Below are positions 36,513 to 45,929 of a DNA stretch of 64,000 nucleotides, in pieces. The position numbers were made by a program, and so were the translations under genes. The notes under the pieces were generated by a model, which saw only the letters and a program-made list of their open reading frames with translations, ran no database searches and was not told the DNA's origin. Each line of letters starts with the position of its first letter. Position 1 is the first letter of the stretch. The stretch comes from Ruegeria lacuscaerulensis (GTDB lineage Bacteria; Pseudomonadota; Alphaproteobacteria; Rhodobacterales; Rhodobacteraceae): positions 62,001 through 126,000 of the forward strand of contig NZ_WPZL01000004.1 of NCBI RefSeq assembly GCF_013031245.1, read 5' to 3'.

Positions 36513-36871
36513 CCGAAAAACGTATCATTCTGGAAATGGGCACCGGGAACGACCTTTATGGTCAGAATTACACCAAGGCGGCGCAGCGCGCGGTGCAGGA
36601 CGCGCTGCACCATTCCTCGATCACGTTGTTTTCAAAGCTGGGAATCGACCATTCGGAAATGCGCGTTAACGTAACAATCGGTGTGCAACGGCCTGAAGAG
36701 GTGGATTGCGATCAGGTAACCGCCGATCTGCCACGGGGGCTGGCAAAGGTGCGTGTAGTCAAAGGGGGGCTGGATGTTGTCGATGACGCAGCAGGAACGC
36801 GCCACGTGGTGGCCACGGCTGCGATCGAAGCTTTCCTGGAGGAGCTGTCCGGAAGGTACAAGCTGTCCTGA
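36509..36871 (+). CDS. Lin0512-family protein, second of a tandem pair
   Basis: This 120-aa paralogue of the preceding gene has a parallel layout: EKRIILEMGTGNDLYGQNYT, KAAQRAVQDALHHSSITLFS, VTIGVQRPEEVD and VVKGGLDV. The two share the first 35 residues position by position (E-G-T-G/M-G-T, Y-T-x-A-x-x-A-x-x-D-A-L) but differ in charge. They probably form a heteromer. No function is known. Confidence 0.82.
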   Translation: MTEKRIILEMGTGNDLYGQNYTKAAQRAVQDALHHSSITLFSKLGIDHSEMRVNVTIGVQRPEEVDCDQVTADLPRGLAKVRVVKGGLDVVDDAAGTRHVVATAAIEAFLEELSGRYKLS

Positions 36872-36900
36872 AAAAGAAAAAGCCGCTCGGATGAGCGGCT
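36871..36900 (-). terminator. Terminator of the DUF1127 gene
   Basis: On the minus strand AGCCGCTC and GAGCGGCT form an 8-bp stem with a 4-base loop, followed by a T-rich stretch (TTTTCTTTTT). It sits between the convergent DUF1127 and Lin0512 genes, and its stem can also form on plus-strand RNA, though without a T-run there. Confidence 0.82.
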
Positions 36901-36927
36901 AATCTAAGTTGTCGAGCGGGTCGCGGA

Positions 36928-37122
36928 TCAGATATTTTTGATATCCGCGCGGCACAGGCCGATATCTTCCAGCTGTGCATCGCTCAGGACCGACAGGGCC
37001 TTGCGGGTCTTGCGGGAGTCGTTCCACGCAACTGCTTTTTCGTATGTTCCGAAGAACGCGTCCACTACATGCAGGATGGTAGCTGCTCCGAGCGGCGCAT
37101 GGATATTTGCGGTAGTTGCCAT
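36928..37122 (-). CDS. DUF1127-family small protein
   Basis: The 64-aa protein has a C-terminal DUF1127 (YjiS-like) Arg-rich helix: KTRKALSVLSDAQLEDIGLC followed by RADI. Such small proteins are widespread in alphaproteobacteria; in Rhodobacter one is co-transcribed with stress-induced small RNAs and some bind RNA. AAGGA lies eight bases before the chosen ATG. The frame is open much further upstream but those residues are unlike the family. A 5-bp hairpin (CCGAC/GTCGG) lies in the leader. Confidence 0.87.
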   Translation of the reverse strand: MATTANIHAPLGAATILHVVDAFFGTYEKAVAWNDSRKTRKALSVLSDAQLEDIGLCRADIKNI

Positions 37123-37264
37123 TTGCGCATTCCTTTTAACTGAAACAGCCGACCTCGTGTCGGTTGTGAGGCTCATGTAAGATTTTCCACTGAGTCTCAC
37201 AATTGCTGGTTCGACAGCCCCGAATTGCATTTTGTGCATATCTTTTGGGCTGCTTTGGAACGGG

Positions 37265-37293
37265 TTGCACCAATCGCGCACCCGGCCCATATA
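37265..37293 (+). promoter_or_regulatory. Probable heat-shock (RpoH-type) promoter of hslV
   Basis: A -35-like TTGCAC at 37265 and a -10-like CCCATATA at 37286 are 16 bases apart, which matches alphaproteobacterial RpoH promoters (TTG-N-A and CCATAT). It lies 27 bp before the hslV start and overlaps the upstream ATG at 37293, so that ATG cannot be the translation start if this promoter is used. Confidence 0.55.
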
Positions 37294-37319
37294 TGAGCCC
37301 GGAGATAACGGAGGCTTTG

Positions 37320-37877
37320 ATGGCAGACAGCGATTTTCCCGGTTGGCATGGCACGACAATTATTGGCGTCAAGAAAGGCGGCCATGTGGTGATTGCCGGG
37401 GACGGGCAGGTCAGCCTGGGCCAGACCGTGATCAAGGGCACCGCCCGCAAAGTCCGTCGCCTGTCGCCGGGCGGTTTCGAGGTTGTCGCGGGCTTCGCCG
37501 GATCGACCGCCGATGCCTTCACCCTGCTGGAGCGGCTGGAAGCCAAGCTTGAGGCAACGCCCGGCCAATTGGCCCGCGCCTCGGTCGAACTGGCCAAGGA
37601 CTGGCGCACCGACAAGTACCTGCAAAAGCTTGAGGCGATGTTGATCGTCACCGACGGAAACGACCTGCTGGTGATCACAGGGGCAGGGGACGTGCTGGAG
37701 CCCGAACACAACGTGGCTGCCATCGGATCGGGCGGCAATTATGCCCTAGCCGCGGCCCGCGCGATGATGGACGGCGACAAGTCGGCTGAACAGGTGGCAC
37801 GTGAGGCCATGGCGATTGCCGCCGATATCTGTGTCTATACCAACGGCAACCTGACGGTTGAGACGATCTCAGGCTAG
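37320..37877 (+). CDS. hslV: ATP-dependent protease subunit HslV
   Basis: HslV is the threonine peptidase ring of the HslUV protease. The 185-aa precursor has an 11-residue propeptide, so the mature nucleophile is Thr12 in [41 protein letters not shown] and the C-terminal [18 protein letters not shown]-like end (here [13 protein letters not shown]) are family features. GGAGG nine bases upstream of the ATG decides the start. The partner hslU is 1.9 kb away on the same strand, with two opposite genes between. Confidence 0.97.
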   Translation: MADSDFPGWHGTTIIGVKKGGHVVIAGDGQVSLGQTVIKGTARKVRRLSPGGFEVVAGFAGSTADAFTLLERLEAKLEATPGQLARASVELAKDWRTDKYLQKLEAMLIVTDGNDLLVITGAGDVLEPEHNVAAIGSGGNYALAAARAMMDGDKSAEQVAREAMAIAADICVYTNGNLTVETISG

Positions 37878-39110
37878 CAGCGCTGAAATCTCTTTCCCTT
37901 TCCAGCGCATATGCATCCCGATCAGGCCCATCAGGGCCGTTGCTACGACGATGTAATAGGGCAGGCGAATATCAAAGCTCATCAGCCCGCCGCCGATCAG
38001 TGACATGATCCCGCCGGCCAGACAGAACACGGCGGTGGTCACACCCATGACCCAGCCCTGATCGGCCTCGCTGACCGATGAGGAAAACAGGCCCAGCATG
38101 GTCGGATACGAGACGCCGAAAAAGAAATAGAAGAAGAAGACCGGGAAATAGCTCAGTACCCCGTTGGGGCTGAAGGCAAAGGCAAACCCGCAGATCACCA
38201 TGACCACCAGCGAGGTGTAGATGATCACGTGCTTGCTGAACTTTTCCTGTGCAGGTTTGACCAGGAAGGTACTGGAGAACGCCAGCGCAAAGCCGATGAC
38301 CACCATCGCCACGCTGCCGCCGATCACACCGTACCCGAAGGCGCTGGTCAGGAAGTTGTCGACGAACACATAGAAAGTGACGTTGGCGATCATGAACAAC
38401 GCATAGACCGGCAGGATTTTCATAACCATCGGGTGACCCCGGACGGCGATCAGGCTGTCGGTGATGTCCCGCGGACGGAACACAAACGCGGTGCGCTCGG
38501 TGCGGGTGTCCTTGAAGAAGAACAGAACCAGGAAAATGGCAACCAGTACCAGAACAAAGGCGCCGTAAAACGGGGTTTTCAACGTGGCCGCACTACCCAG
38601 AAGGGTCGCATCCGACAGCACGGCGCCGATTATCGGCCCGCCCACCAGACCAAAGCTGACACCGGTGACGATATACCCCATGTTACGATCCCGGTCGGCA
38701 GCGTCGGTGCTGCCGTCGATCATGGCGGCTTGTGCAATAGGCTGATTTCCTGCGGTAAACCCGGTGATAGAGCGCCCGGCGATCAGCAGCAGAAGGCTGT
38801 TCAGGTACAGGGCTGCAATGGTGATGGCGTATCCGGCAAGCGCGCCGCCCAGACAGACCAGCAAAGCATTCTTGCGACCGATGGAATCCGAAACCTTCGA
38901 CACATAAACGACCCCCAGAAACCAGGACAGGAAGAAGCACCCGATCACCAGACCGTAATAGAAGTGGCGTCGCCCCTGCGGAGTACCTTCCGGCAGGAAA
39001 CCTGATTTTGTCTCCATGATCAGAGAGTTGATGATGGGAAAGACCAGTCCTTGCCCGATCAGATCAACAAAAACCACGAACAGCAGGGTGATCTTGGCAA
39101 TCTTCGACAT
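37869..39110 (-). CDS. Major facilitator superfamily transporter
   Basis: The 413-aa protein has 12 predicted membrane helices; the loop between helices 2 and 3 carries the MFS motif A variant [18 protein letters not shown], and helix 4 has [19 protein letters not shown], as in TetA/TCR-type drug:H+ antiporters. Substrate unknown. It is convergent with hslV, the last nine bases overlapping. The start [11 protein letters not shown] is preferred to one eight codons upstream because it begins the first helix. Confidence 0.88.
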   Translation of the reverse strand: MSKIAKITLLFVVFVDLIGQGLVFPIINSLIMETKSGFLPEGTPQGRRHFYYGLVIGCFFLSWFLGVVYVSKVSDSIGRKNALLVCLGGALAGYAITIAALYLNSLLLLIAGRSITGFTAGNQPIAQAAMIDGSTDAADRDRNMGYIVTGVSFGLVGGPIIGAVLSDATLLGSAATLKTPFYGAFVLVLVAIFLVLFFFKDTRTERTAFVFRPRDITDSLIAVRGHPMVMKILPVYALFMIANVTFYVFVDNFLTSAFGYGVIGGSVAMVVIGFALAFSSTFLVKPAQEKFSKHVIIYTSLVVMVICGFAFAFSPNGVLSYFPVFFFYFFFGVSYPTMLGLFSSSVSEADQGWVMGVTTAVFCLAGGIMSLIGGGLMSFDIRLPYYIVVATALMGLIGMHMRWKGKEISALLA

Positions 39111-39225
39111 ACAACTCGTCCCTGTTTCCAACATCTTGGACGAGTGTAGCAGATATGCGCCGCGTCACCTAACAGCGCAACAGAGGCCGGACGTGCCGGC
39201 CTCGGTACCTTTGGTCCGGCACGGG

Positions 39226-39621
39226 TTACTTGAGCGTTGCTACACCCAACGGAACGCCCGCGACCTCGCACCAGATATAAACCTCGTTGTAATTCGACAC
39301 GTCCAGCGTCGGCGGCACGGCATAGGATTGCTTGCCGGTCAGGTGCAGCAGAGCGCCCAGCTTGGTATCGGGGTCATATGAGCCGTCCTTGCCCAGCGCC
39401 ACGCGCGGGTCGGGGCCGCCATCCAGCGAAAAATCATCCCCCAGCTCGACGATATAGCGGTCACCATCCTTGACCATTTTGACGGTTCCGGATGTGACAT
39501 GGTTGGAGCGGCCCTCGAATTGGCCCTCATGGCCACCGGCCACGGCAAAAGTGGTGCTGGCCAGGGTCAAAGCCGCACCTGTAGCTGCAGCGTTAAGAAA
39601 GAGCGAACGGCGCGTCATCAT
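39226..39621 (-). CDS. DM13-domain periplasmic protein
   Basis: The 131-aa product has an N-terminal export signal with a twin-Arg-like start (TRRSLFLNAAATGAALTLAS) and a DM13 domain: FEGRSNHVTSGTVKMVKDGD, YIVELGDDFSLDGGPDPRVA and the closing IWCEVAGVPLGVATL. DM13 domains are proposed to carry out redox or electron-transfer functions through the conserved Cys, but biochemical proof is scarce. It is alone between two divergent or opposite genes. Confidence 0.8.
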   Translation of the reverse strand: MMTRRSLFLNAAATGAALTLASTTFAVAGGHEGQFEGRSNHVTSGTVKMVKDGDRYIVELGDDFSLDGGPDPRVALGKDGSYDPDTKLGALLHLTGKQSYAVPPTLDVSNYNEVYIWCEVAGVPLGVATLK

Positions 39622-39820
39622 GATGATTGATCTCCATTGAAGTTGCGCAGGCGGTCTTGCCTGCCACCAACCTTATGACCGAGCCGCACTCAAACATGCC
39701 ATTCACAACACTACGAAATCCCGTGTGCGCCCCGTGTATTGTCGTGATCTTTGCGTGATCGGCTTGTGTTTTCGCGCCCCATGATTAGGTTCCGGTGCGA
39801 AACAAACGGATAGAAAACAC

Positions 39821-41128
39821 ATGACCGACCTGACCCCGCGCGAGATTGTCTCGGAACTGGATCGTTTTATCATCGGACAGAATGACGCCAAACGCGCGGT
39901 GGCCGTGGCGCTGCGCAACCGCTGGCGGCGCAAGCAGCTGGCCGATGATCTCCGGGACGAGGTCTATCCCAAGAATATCCTGATGATCGGCCCCACCGGC
40001 GTCGGCAAGACCGAGATCAGCCGCCGTCTGGCCAAACTGGCTCGCGCGCCTTTTATCAAGGTCGAAGCGACCAAGTTTACCGAGGTCGGCTATGTCGGCC
40101 GTGACGTCGAACAGATCGTGCGTGATCTGGCCGATGCGGCAATCATCCAGACCCGCGAGTACATGCGCGAGGATGTCAAAGCCCGTGCCCATCAAGCCGC
40201 CGAAGACCGCGTGATCGAAGCCATCGCCGGTACCGACGCCAGAGAGGGCACGCGCGAGATGTTCCGCAAAAAGCTGAAGGCGGGTGAACTGGACGACACA
40301 GAAATCGAACTGGAACTGTCCGACACTTCGAACCCGATGCCGATGTTCGACATTCCCGGACAGCCCGGCAGCCAGATGGGGATGATGAATCTGGGCGATA
40401 TCTTCGGCAAAGCCTTTGGCGGGCGCACCGTCAAACGCAAGATGACCGTCGCAGAAAGTTATGAGGCTTTGATCGGGGAAGAGGCCGACAAGTTGCTTGA
40501 CGATGAAACCGTCAACCGCGTCGCGCTGGAATCGGTCGAACAGAACGGCATCGTGTTTCTGGATGAGATCGACAAGGTCTGCGCCCGTGCGGAAGCGCGC
40601 GGTGGCGATGTCAGCCGCGAGGGGGTTCAGCGCGACCTGTTGCCTCTGATCGAAGGCACAACTGTATCGACCAAGCACGGGCCGGTCAAAACCGACCACA
40701 TCCTGTTCATTGCCTCTGGCGCGTTCCACATCGCCAAGCCGTCGGACCTGTTGCCTGAATTGCAGGGCCGCCTGCCGATCCGCGTCGAACTGCGGGCGCT
40801 GACCGAAGAGGATTTCGTGCGTATCCTGACCGAGACCGACAACGCCCTGACCCTTCAGTACACCGCGCTGATGGGCACCGAGGAGGTCACGGTCAGTTTC
40901 ACCGAAGACGGCATCGCCGCTCTTGCGCGTATCGCGGCGGATGTGAACCAAAGCATTGAAAACATCGGCGCGCGGCGTCTGTACACGGTGATGGAACGGG
41001 TGTTCGAGGACCTGTCCTTTGCCGCCCCCGACAAGGCCGGGACTGAAATTACGGTCGACGCGCAATTCGTGAATGACAATCTGGGTGAGTTGACCAAGTC
41101 GACAGACCTCAGCCGTTACGTTCTGTAA
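39821..41128 (+). CDS. hslU: ATP-dependent protease ATPase subunit HslU
   Basis: The 435-aa AAA+ unfoldase of HslUV has Walker [21 protein letters not shown] at about residues 57-76, [12 protein letters not shown] (pore-loop segment), [15 protein letters not shown] (Walker B), [18 protein letters not shown] and the C-terminal [20 protein letters not shown] and SRYVL tail that docks into HslV. The usual hslVU adjacency is broken by an MFS gene and a DM13 gene on the opposite strand. Confidence 0.98.
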   Translation: MTDLTPREIVSELDRFIIGQNDAKRAVAVALRNRWRRKQLADDLRDEVYPKNILMIGPTGVGKTEISRRLAKLARAPFIKVEATKFTEVGYVGRDVEQIVRDLADAAIIQTREYMREDVKARAHQAAEDRVIEAIAGTDAREGTREMFRKKLKAGELDDTEIELELSDTSNPMPMFDIPGQPGSQMGMMNLGDIFGKAFGGRTVKRKMTVAESYEALIGEEADKLLDDETVNRVALESVEQNGIVFLDEIDKVCARAEARGGDVSREGVQRDLLPLIEGTTVSTKHGPVKTDHILFIASGAFHIAKPSDLLPELQGRLPIRVELRALTEEDFVRILTETDNALTLQYTALMGTEEVTVSFTEDGIAALARIAADVNQSIENIGARRLYTVMERVFEDLSFAAPDKAGTEITVDAQFVNDNLGELTKSTDLSRYVL

Positions 41129-41224
41129 CACGTTCAGCCGGAATTCGCCGCCAATCTCGCCCCATGTCGCTGGACGTGGGGCCAGAATTCGATAGCTTAG
41201 CGCAAAAGGCTCTGAGGACGTCCC

Positions 41225-42325
41225 GTGCTGCGCTATTTGATTATTCTTTTTGTGTCCCTTTCACTTGGTGCCTGCGTTGATCGGACCGTATCCGAGATTG
41301 TGCCTTCGGCTCTGAATGTTGGTACACCGGAAACCATTTTCGCAAGCACGACCCGGGCTCGTGAAGCCGACGGGAACTATGGATTCCGACGTGGCGAAAC
41401 GCTGAAATTTCTGGAAACCACGGTGTCCATCCCGCCCACGCACACGCCGGGAACGCTGAAATTCTCCTATGCGAATCCAAATCCGAAAAAGGAATTCGTT
41501 CTGGCAGATGTGACAGAACTGGACGGACCGCAGGGGCTGCGAGAACACCTGCACGGCCAGGACGACGTTACCATCTTTGTGCATGGGTATAACTCGACCC
41601 AGACTGAGACCCTTTTCCGCGCGGCTCAGCTGACCCATGATATCGGTCTACCGGGATCCACTTTGGTCTATTCCTGGCCCAGTCGGGCGACGGGCTATGG
41701 ATATGCCTACGATCTGGACAGCATGTTGTTTGCCCGTGACGGGTTGGAGCAAACCATCCGTGAACTGAAGTCCATGGGTGTTAAACGTGTCATTCTGGTT
41801 GCACATTCCATGGGCGGCGCCCTGTCGATGGAGATGATGCGGCAGGCGGAACTGCAGGAACCCGGCTGGGCCAACAGAAACATCGAAGGGGTGGTGCTGA
41901 TTTCCCCCGATCTGGATGTGGATCTGTTCCGGTCGCAGATGGAGCGAATCAAAAACCCGCCCGAACCCTTTGTCGTGATGGTGTCGCAGAAGGATAAAAT
42001 CCTGAACATCTCGTCCCGCCTCCGTGGAACAGCCGAAGGCGAAAGGTTAGGGAACATAAGCTCGATCGACACACTGGAAGAGTTTCCGATCAACGTGATC
42101 GACACCACCGCCTTTAGCAGCGATGCTGGGTCGTCGCATTTCGTCGCCGCCACGTCTCCGGCGCTGCTGGCGATCCTCAGTTCGGTCCGGCGGGTCAGCA
42201 ATACGTTCGGGCCTGACGAACGACCAGGGATCGACGTTCTGGTCCCGCCAAGCCAGCGCAACCCCGATGGCGCGACCGAGATCATTCTGACGGAAACCGG
42301 AGAAGCGCAGGTTAGTACTCCGTGA
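41225..42325 (+). CDS. Alpha/beta-hydrolase lipoprotein (DUF900)
   Basis: The 366-aa product has a lipoprotein signal peptide with lipobox LGAC (lipidated Cys17) and an alpha/beta-hydrolase domain of the DUF900 type: FVHGYNSTQTETLFRAAQLT, VYSWPSRATGYGYAYDLDS and the nucleophile elbow VAHSMGGALSMEM (Ser at about 195). It is likely an outer-membrane-anchored esterase or lipase of unknown substrate. Its stop overlaps the GTG of the next gene. Confidence 0.9.
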   Translation: MLRYLIILFVSLSLGACVDRTVSEIVPSALNVGTPETIFASTTRAREADGNYGFRRGETLKFLETTVSIPPTHTPGTLKFSYANPNPKKEFVLADVTELDGPQGLREHLHGQDDVTIFVHGYNSTQTETLFRAAQLTHDIGLPGSTLVYSWPSRATGYGYAYDLDSMLFARDGLEQTIRELKSMGVKRVILVAHSMGGALSMEMMRQAELQEPGWANRNIEGVVLISPDLDVDLFRSQMERIKNPPEPFVVMVSQKDKILNISSRLRGTAEGERLGNISSIDTLEEFPINVIDTTAFSSDAGSSHFVAATSPALLAILSSVRRVSNTFGPDERPGIDVLVPPSQRNPDGATEIILTETGEAQVSTP

Positions 42326-43542
42326 CCCGGTTCAGTCTGCGTCGGTATCTGATCCGGAACGCAGGCTGGCTGAGCGCGGGAATTCTGCTGACGTTTCTGT
42401 CCAGTTTCGGGCAAACTTTCTTCATTTCGATCTTTTCCGGGCAGATCCGCGCCGAGTTTGGCCTCAGCCACGGGACATGGGGCGGAATATACTCACTGGG
42501 CACGACGGTATCGGCCATCGTGATGATCTGGGCCGGAGGATTGACCGACATTTTCCGCGTTCGGATTCTGGGGCCGGTGGTCCTGTCTGGTCTTGCGCTT
42601 GCCGCGCTATCCATGGCCCTGAATAGCTGGGCGATGATGCTGCCGTTTGTGATCTTTCTTCTGCGCGCCTTTGGTCAGGGGATGAGCATGCATCTGGCGC
42701 AGGTCGCCATGGCGCGCTGGTTCATCGCCACGCGGGGAAAGGCGCTTTCCATTGCATCGCTGGGTTATGCGATCGGGGAATCCCTGCTGCCATTGGTATT
42801 TGTCGCCGCTATGGCCTTTTTGGATTGGCGCTGGCTGTGGGTGATCGCTGCAGGTATCACAATTCTGGGCATACCGGTTCTGATACGGCTATTGCGGCAG
42901 GAAAGAACGCCGCAAAGCCTTGCCAGCGATCATTCGGCTACAGGTATGCAAGACCGGCACTGGACCCGACACGAGGCGCTGTGGAATCCCTTGTTCTGGT
43001 TCATGGTGCCCGCGATCCTTGGACCGTCTGCCTTCATCACCGCTTTCTTTTTTCATCAGGTCCATCTGGCCGAGGTCAAGGGCTGGCTCCATATCCAGCT
43101 GGTTGCTTTGTTCCCGGTCTTTACTGGTGTTTCGATCCTGTCGATGTTCGCAGCGGGCTGGGCGCTGGACAGGTGGGGTACCGCGCGGATCATGCCTTTT
43201 TATCAACTGCCGATGGCTGTTGGTTTTGCTGTCCTCGCCTTTTCGGGCACCATCGGCGGGGCGCTGATCGGCCTTGTCTTTCTGGGCCTGACTGTCGGGG
43301 CGCACAGTACATTGCCCAGCGCCTTTTGGGCTGAGTTCTACGGCACCCTGCACATCGGTGCGATCAAAGCCATGGCGGCGGCAGTCTTGGTTCTGGGCTC
43401 GGCCATCGGACCTGCGCTGACCGGAGTGCTGATTGACCGCGGTGTCTCGCTAAGCACACAGTTCCTTTGGATCGCCGCATTTTTCATCCTTGTCTGTGCG
43501 CTTGTCTGGATCGGCATCCGCCGCGCAAAGGACGAGTATTAA
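42322..43542 (+). CDS. Major facilitator superfamily transporter
   Basis: The 406-aa protein has about 12 membrane helices. It starts with GTG (four-base overlap with the lipoprotein gene). GLSHGTWGGIYSLGTTVSAI, AGGLTDIFRVRILGPVVLSG and ARWFIATRGKALSIASLGYA are typical of the organic-anion or oxalate/formate-like MFS branches. Substrate unknown; coupling to a surface esterase suggests uptake or efflux of an ester product, but this is only inference. It is convergent with the smr gene. Confidence 0.85.
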   Translation: MTRFSLRRYLIRNAGWLSAGILLTFLSSFGQTFFISIFSGQIRAEFGLSHGTWGGIYSLGTTVSAIVMIWAGGLTDIFRVRILGPVVLSGLALAALSMALNSWAMMLPFVIFLLRAFGQGMSMHLAQVAMARWFIATRGKALSIASLGYAIGESLLPLVFVAAMAFLDWRWLWVIAAGITILGIPVLIRLLRQERTPQSLASDHSATGMQDRHWTRHEALWNPLFWFMVPAILGPSAFITAFFFHQVHLAEVKGWLHIQLVALFPVFTGVSILSMFAAGWALDRWGTARIMPFYQLPMAVGFAVLAFSGTIGGALIGLVFLGLTVGAHSTLPSAFWAEFYGTLHIGAIKAMAAAVLVLGSAIGPALTGVLIDRGVSLSTQFLWIAAFFILVCALVWIGIRRAKDEY

Positions 43543-44126
43543 CGGTTCCGGCGCAGATAGACGTAATAGGCACCGTCGCCGCCATGACTGATATGGGCAG
43601 GCGTCACCTGCAATACCGCCTGCGCCAAAGGCGGCAGAGACAGCCATTGCGGCACCTGGTTGCGCAGCACCCCGCGCGGGGTTGGTATAGGGCCGGGTTC
43701 GTCCCGATCCTTGCCTTTGCCGGTGATCACCAGAACCAACCGTTTGCCCTGCGCCTGTGCCGTCAGGATGAACCGCACCAATGCAGGATGCGCCGTGTCG
43801 ATCCGCATCCCATGCAGGTCCAGCTTGCCTTCCGGCTTTAGCTTGCCCCGTTTCATCCGGCCAAAGGCCTTGGTGTCCATCTGAACTGGGCTGGTCCGCA
43901 GGCTATCGGTCACTGAGGGTTTCAGCGCATGGTGCGCGGGTTTTGCCGATGCATCCCGGCCTACTTCGAACCCATCAAGCCGCAGCTTGGGCGTCTTTGT
44001 GGGCTTGGGCTTGGGCAGGGTGATCGGATGCATCGATTGGGGAATCTCAGGATGCATGCGCTCAGCCTGTTTGGCGACCTTGCGCCACAGCTCGATCTCT
44101 TCTGCGGTCAATTTGCGCCGGGACAT
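43539..44126 (-). CDS. Smr-domain protein
   Basis: The 195-aa protein has a basic N-terminal arm (ELWRKVAKQAERMHPEIPQ) and a C-terminal Smr domain (about 105-190) with KLDLHGMRIDTAHPALVRF, LVLVITGKGKD and the closing HGGDGAYYVYLRR. Smr domains are structure-specific nucleases or RNA-binding modules. It is coupled to mltA by a one-base overlap, in the conserved tim44-mltA-smr order. Confidence 0.92.
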   Translation of the reverse strand: MSRRKLTAEEIELWRKVAKQAERMHPEIPQSMHPITLPKPKPTKTPKLRLDGFEVGRDASAKPAHHALKPSVTDSLRTSPVQMDTKAFGRMKRGKLKPEGKLDLHGMRIDTAHPALVRFILTAQAQGKRLVLVITGKGKDRDEPGPIPTPRGVLRNQVPQWLSLPPLAQAVLQVTPAHISHGGDGAYYVYLRRNR

Positions 44127-45166
44127 CAGAACTCATCCGGTAACAGGGCATAGGCGCGCTGGATCGGCAGCAACAGGACCATTCGGCCCGAATCCTTCAG
44201 CCGTCCTGCGGCCTGACCTGCGGCATCTCCGGTGCCAAAGAAGATATCCGCACGCTGCGCCCCTTTGATGGCCGCACCGGTATCCTGCGCAATCATAAGC
44301 CGGCGCAATGGGGTTTTGCCGTCCTTTTCGACCCAGACCGGAGCGCCCAAAGGCGTGTAAGCAGGATCGGCCGCAATACTGCGCATGGTAGTTACGGATC
44401 GGTTCATCGCCCCCAAAGGACCAAGCTCGGGTGCAACCCGCGTCACTTCGCGAAAGAACACGTAAGACGGATTGTGAAACAACAACTCCGCACCAGCCTC
44501 GGGGTTTTTGCGAACCCAGGCGCGGATCATCTGGGCGCTGACCTCATGCGCACCCAATGCGCCTTGGCGGATCAGTTCGGCCCCGATTGAGCGGTAGGGA
44601 TGCCCGTTTGCACCGCCATAACCAACCCGCAGTGCGCTGCCATCAGGTAGACGGATACGGCCCGAGCCCTGAATTTGCAGAAAGAACAGTTCGACCGGGT
44701 CATCCACCCAGGCGATTTCCAGCCCTCTGCCTGTCATGGCATCGCCGGTCAGAATCTCGCGGCGGCTGAGCCATTTTTCGGTGGCCCGCGCCTCGGGCGG
44801 CATTTTGTAGATCGGGTATCTGAACCGCCCCGAAGGAGTTTTCGATCCATCCAGCTCTGGTTCAAAATACCCGGTGAACAAGGCATCATTGCCGTCTTCG
44901 ACCAGTACCGGGCGAAAGAACAGCTCAAAGAAAGACTGCGCTGCATCCGGCTCATAGGTCTTGGCCACCCCGCACAGAGCGCGCCAGTCCGGGTCCTTCA
45001 GATCACCGCATGTGTTCAGGAAAACCGAAAGGGCAGCGCCGTGATCATCGTCGGCCCAGCTTTCCAGGTCATCAAACGACAGGATGGATCGCGTCGCCTC
45101 GGCTCCGGCGACGCTGGCGGTGGTCATGGCGCCCACCAGAAAGAGCGACCGGAGTGCGGCACTCAT
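44126..45166 (-). CDS. mltA: Membrane-bound lytic murein transglycosylase A
   Basis: MltA cuts glycan strands to 1,6-anhydro-muropeptides. The 346-aa exported protein has a signal peptide (SLFLVGAMTTASVAGAEA), TGYFEPELDGS, RYPIYKMPPEA, IQGSGRIRLPDGSALRVGYG and the C-terminal 3D domain with LMIAQDTGAAIKGAQRADIF, whose Asp residues are catalytic. It may feed muropeptides into the AmgK-MurU recycling route encoded at 26.8-28.5 kb. It overlaps tim44 by four bases. Confidence 0.95.
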   Translation of the reverse strand: MSAALRSLFLVGAMTTASVAGAEATRSILSFDDLESWADDDHGAALSVFLNTCGDLKDPDWRALCGVAKTYEPDAAQSFFELFFRPVLVEDGNDALFTGYFEPELDGSKTPSGRFRYPIYKMPPEARATEKWLSRREILTGDAMTGRGLEIAWVDDPVELFFLQIQGSGRIRLPDGSALRVGYGGANGHPYRSIGAELIRQGALGAHEVSAQMIRAWVRKNPEAGAELLFHNPSYVFFREVTRVAPELGPLGAMNRSVTTMRSIAADPAYTPLGAPVWVEKDGKTPLRRLMIAQDTGAAIKGAQRADIFFGTGDAAGQAAGRLKDSGRMVLLLPIQRAYALLPDEF

Positions 45167-45822
45167 GCGTCCGTGGCAACAAGCAGCCAGTTCGGATCGT
45201 CAGCGCCCATGACACGGGCAAAGGTCCAGCTGTCCTTTTGGCGTTTGACGGTGTTCGGGCTGCCCTCGATGATATCGCCTCCGCGATCACGCACGACCGA
45301 CGTCAGCTCACCGACGAACTTCATGGTGATCTCGGCCTGATTGGTGTCTTTGTCGAATTTAACATCGGCCAGCGATGTCTCGCGCACACCGACGAACTCG
45401 GCTTCGATGGTCAGGCCCTGATCTTCGCGGTCGGCGACGACAGAAACGAAAGTGTCGAACACCTCTTCGGACAGGAAGGGCTGGATTTCGTCCAGATTAC
45501 CCTTTTCGAACCCCATGACGATCATCTCATAGGCGCCGCGCGCACCCTGCACAAACTCGGTCACGGAAAAACCGGGCTCGATCCGCTTCATCGCGGCAAG
45601 CGTTTGCGCCTGTTCGCTGTCCTCGGCAACATGGTCCGTGATGTCGTGATCCGGGCCACCGTCGATCACTTCGAACCCGCGGCGGGATTTATGTGGTTCA
45701 GGCTGTTGCTGAAGCGGCGGTTTTTCAAAACCCTCACGGGTGCCCAGCACGCTTTTCAGGCGCAGGATCAGGAAAACGGCAATTCCGGCCAGGACCAGCA
45801 ACTGGATCATCGGTTCGTTCAT
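45163..45822 (-). CDS. Tim44/TimA-like domain protein
   Basis: The 219-aa protein has an N-terminal transmembrane helix (MIQLLVLAGIAVFLILRLK) and a C-terminal Tim44-like domain (about 75-215) with FVQGARGAYEMIVMGFEKGN and VRETSLADVKFDKDTNQAEI. The domain is related to the mitochondrial import protein Tim44, and bacterial versions are thought to act at the inner membrane in protein handling. It is the first gene of the tim44-mltA-smr operon, divergent from fxsA. Confidence 0.92.
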   Translation of the reverse strand: MNEPMIQLLVLAGIAVFLILRLKSVLGTREGFEKPPLQQQPEPHKSRRGFEVIDGGPDHDITDHVAEDSEQAQTLAAMKRIEPGFSVTEFVQGARGAYEMIVMGFEKGNLDEIQPFLSEEVFDTFVSVVADREDQGLTIEAEFVGVRETSLADVKFDKDTNQAEITMKFVGELTSVVRDRGGDIIEGSPNTVKRQKDSWTFARVMGADDPNWLLVATDA

Positions 45823-45929
45823 TTCATCCTCTTTTCAGACTGCGACTTTGTATACGCAGCCTCATGCCACTATGTAGGTGACAGTTGGGGGCAAGTCCAC
45901 CGCCCGGCCCATGGTAAAGGATAACGCAA

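Noticed and set aside
39785-41131. 448-aa minus-strand frame opposite hslU
   Set aside because: The plus-strand frame is unmistakably HslU; the antisense frame has no recognisable motif.
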